Shown: positions 40,965 through 42,061 of the stretch, in pieces | How positions within the stretch are numbered: position 1 is the stretch's first letter | Layout: each line of letters opens with the position of its first letter | NCBI GenBank assembly: GCA_902773895.1 | Contig: CACYGB010000011.1 | Coordinates: 1 to 42,061 of the forward strand | Length of the DNA stretch: 42,061 nt | Reading direction: 5' to 3' | Source: an uncultured Eubacteriales bacterium | GTDB lineage: Bacteria > Bacillota > Clostridia > Christensenellales > Aristaeellaceae | Notes under the pieces: generated by a model | Seen by the model: only the letters and a program-made list of their open reading frames with translations | Told to the model about the DNA's origin: nothing | The model's database searches: none | Made by a program: the position numbers and the translations under genes

Positions 40965-41360
40965 TCAGTTGCAGCCGGAGCAGGCGGAGCAGTTGCCGCT
41001 GCAGCCGCCGGACACGCCGCCGGGGTTCAGCGCGGCGGACAGTTCGCCGTTGACGCCGTTCATCATTTCGGAAAACTGTTTCCGCGCACCCTGCAGCGCC
41101 ATGTACATGGGCTGCTTTTTGATTTCTTCCTGCACCGTTTCCAGATCCCGGCTCAGATCGCCGATGGCGTCAAAGTTGGGCTCTTTCTTCATGGTTTCTT
41201 CTTCCACCTGGCTGCGCAGGGCGTTGTACCGGTCAAACAGCACGGACAGGTTTTCGTCCTGGCCGGCGGCGTCCTCGGTGGCACGCATGGTGATGTATTC
41301 GGGGGACTGGGCGATGACGGCGGCCAATTCCTTGGCCTTTTCAAGAACAGCTTGATTCAT
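40965..41360 (-). CDS. ymcA: YmcA/YlbF-family protein with C-terminal cysteine cluster
   Basis: A 131-residue mainly helical protein of the YlbF/YmcA (RicA/RicF) family, which in B. subtilis forms a complex with YaaT that binds iron-sulfur clusters and directs RNase Y processing of mRNAs. Residues 1-110 are the helical family domain. The tail is glycine-rich and holds Cys120, Cys124, Cys127 and Cys130, suited to bind a metal or Fe-S cluster. It lies between miaB and mutS, exactly where ymcA lies (with cotE) in Bacillus, so I favour ymcA over ylbF. AAAGGAG lies at the end of miaB. Confidence 0.85.
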   Translation of the reverse strand: MNQAVLEKAKELAAVIAQSPEYITMRATEDAAGQDENLSVLFDRYNALRSQVEEETMKKEPNFDAIGDLSRDLETVQEEIKKQPMYMALQGARKQFSEMMNGVNGELSAALNPGGVSGGCSGNCSACSGCN

Positions 41361-41366
41361 GAGAAA

Positions 41367-42061
41367 TCATTCTCCTTTCCAGATTTCACCCTTCAGGGTG
41401 GTTTTGCTGGCGGCGGTGATCACAACCGGCACGATGCGGCCGATCAGGTCGTCGCTGCCTTCAAAGTTGATGCTGATGTTCCGGGAGGATTTGCCGGTCA
41501 ATTGGCGCGCGTTCCGCTTGGAAGCGCCGGTGACCAGCACGGTTTCCCGGGTGCCGATCAGGGAAGAAAAGACGCCGGCGGTTTTTTCTTCCTGCAAGGC
41601 GATCAGGCGCTCGATACGCTCCGTGGCCAGCGCCGGGTCGATGCGTCCCGGCATATCCGCGGCGCGGGTGCCGGTGCGGGGGGAATAAATGAAGGTGAAG
41701 GCGCTGTCGTAGCCCACCTGGCGCGTCAGGGACAGCGTGTCTTCAAAGTCCTGGTCCGTTTCCCCGGGGAACGCCACGATCAGATCGGTGGTCAGGCCCA
41801 CATCCGGCGCGGCCCGGCGGATTTTTTCCACTTTTTCCAGATAGCTTTCCCGGGTGTAGCGGCGGTTCATGGCGGCCAGGATCCGGTTGCTGCCCGATTG
41901 CACGGGCAAATGCAGATGGCGGCACAGGGCAGGGTTGGACGCGATTTCTTCAATCAACTCATCGGAAAGATCCTTGGGATGGCTGGTCATAAACCGGATG
42001 CGGGGAATGCCGGTCTGGCTGACCCGGTGCAGCAGCTGGGGGAAGGTGACGCCCCCCGGCA
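41367..42061 (-). CDS. miaB: tRNA-2-methylthio-N6-dimethylallyladenosine synthase MiaB, C-terminal part
   Basis: A radical-SAM enzyme that adds a methylthio group to the MiaA product. The gene runs out of the window on the right: about 231 residues of roughly 440-460 are visible, beginning in GVTFPQLLHRVSQTG. Seen are RFMTSHPKDLSDELI, HLPVQSGSNRILAAMNRRYT, TTDLIVAFPGETDQDF and FIYSPRTGTRAADM, followed by the C-terminal TRAM domain (about the last 65 residues). The CxxxCxxC cluster motif is outside the window. The ATG at 41990 is internal. First visible gene of the minus-strand operon. Confidence 0.96.
   Translation of the reverse strand, partial: PGGVTFPQLLHRVSQTGIPRIRFMTSHPKDLSDELIEEIASNPALCRHLHLPVQSGSNRILAAMNRRYTRESYLEKVEKIRRAAPDVGLTTDLIVAFPGETDQDFEDTLSLTRQVGYDSAFTFIYSPRTGTRAADMPGRIDPALATERIERLIALQEEKTAGVFSSLIGTRETVLVTGASKRNARQLTGKSSRNISINFEGSDDLIGRIVPVVITAASKTTLKGEIWKGE

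Noticed and set aside
1..42061. CRISPR arrays, tRNA or rRNA genes, insertion sequences
   Set aside because: No regularly spaced direct repeats, cloverleaf-type sequence, rRNA-like stretch or transposase motif was seen by eye on either strand. A covariance-model search would be the decisive test for small RNAs.

Overview
The window looks like part of the chromosome of a GC-rich anaerobic member of the Bacillota (Clostridia), most likely a gut or rumen plant-glycan user. Three things point there. The housekeeping genes follow the Bacillus/Clostridium gene order (pnp followed by an M16 peptidase; miaB-ymcA-mutS-mutL-miaA-ynbB). Ribosome-binding sites are strong AAGGAGG types and the promoters are of sigma-A type. 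The accessory genes resemble the Bacillus subtilis yes/yte rhamnogalacturonan systems. No species can be named from the sequence alone. I saw no RNA gene, transposase, integrase or CRISPR array.

Layout. (1) 1-2975: the 3' part of pnp, then a mlpA-like M16 zinc peptidase, each followed by a hairpin terminator. (2) 2987-10536: an AraC-type regulator on the minus strand, divergent from a tightly packed plus-strand operon. That operon encodes a heterodimeric ABC exporter with one degenerate ATP site, an SDR oxidoreductase, a Gfo/Idh/MocA-type protein lacking the usual EKP lysine, and an iron/zinc alcohol dehydrogenase of YqhD type. Its substrate is unknown. (3) 10537-11059: a decayed AEC-family permease fragment, a terminator and a promoter. 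(4) 11060-17988: a GH112 phosphorylase, a CUT1 sugar importer (two permeases and a binding protein) and a YghZ-like aldo/keto reductase. (5) 18052-20383, minus strand: lacI, rhaM (L-rhamnose mutarotase) and araC in one operon. (6) 20596-32499, plus strand: a GH105 unsaturated rhamnogalacturonyl hydrolase, a second CUT1 importer, a NodB-type deacetylase, a PL22 oligogalacturonate lyase, two SGNH rhamnogalacturonan-acetylesterase-like proteins, a large GH2 and a TIM-barrel sugar isomerase, ended by a strong terminator. (7) 32580-34053, minus: an NAD-dependent epimerase/dehydratase and a GNAT acetyltransferase. (8) 34133-42061, minus: ynbB-like, miaA, mutL, mutS, a ymcA-like gene and the 3' part of miaB.

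How it fits together. Regions 4-6 read as an intracellular pathway for pectin fragments, mainly rhamnogalacturonan I (RG-I). Two importers take up oligosaccharides. Cytoplasmic esterases remove acetyl groups. GH105 and PL22 cut unsaturated and galacturonate-rich ends. GH2 removes side-chain sugar. The GH112 enzyme is best explained here as a phosphorylase of galactosyl-rhamnose, giving galactose 1-phosphate and L-rhamnose, which RhaM interconverts between anomers. No extracellular lyase and no importer ATPase is present, so both must come from elsewhere.

Regulation can be read in part. Two identical 16-nt LacI/cre-type operators lie 114 bp apart between lacI and GH105. A separate two-block element, with blocks at identical distances from a -10 box, precedes both the GH112 gene and the first importer operon; it looks like the site of an AraC-type activator.
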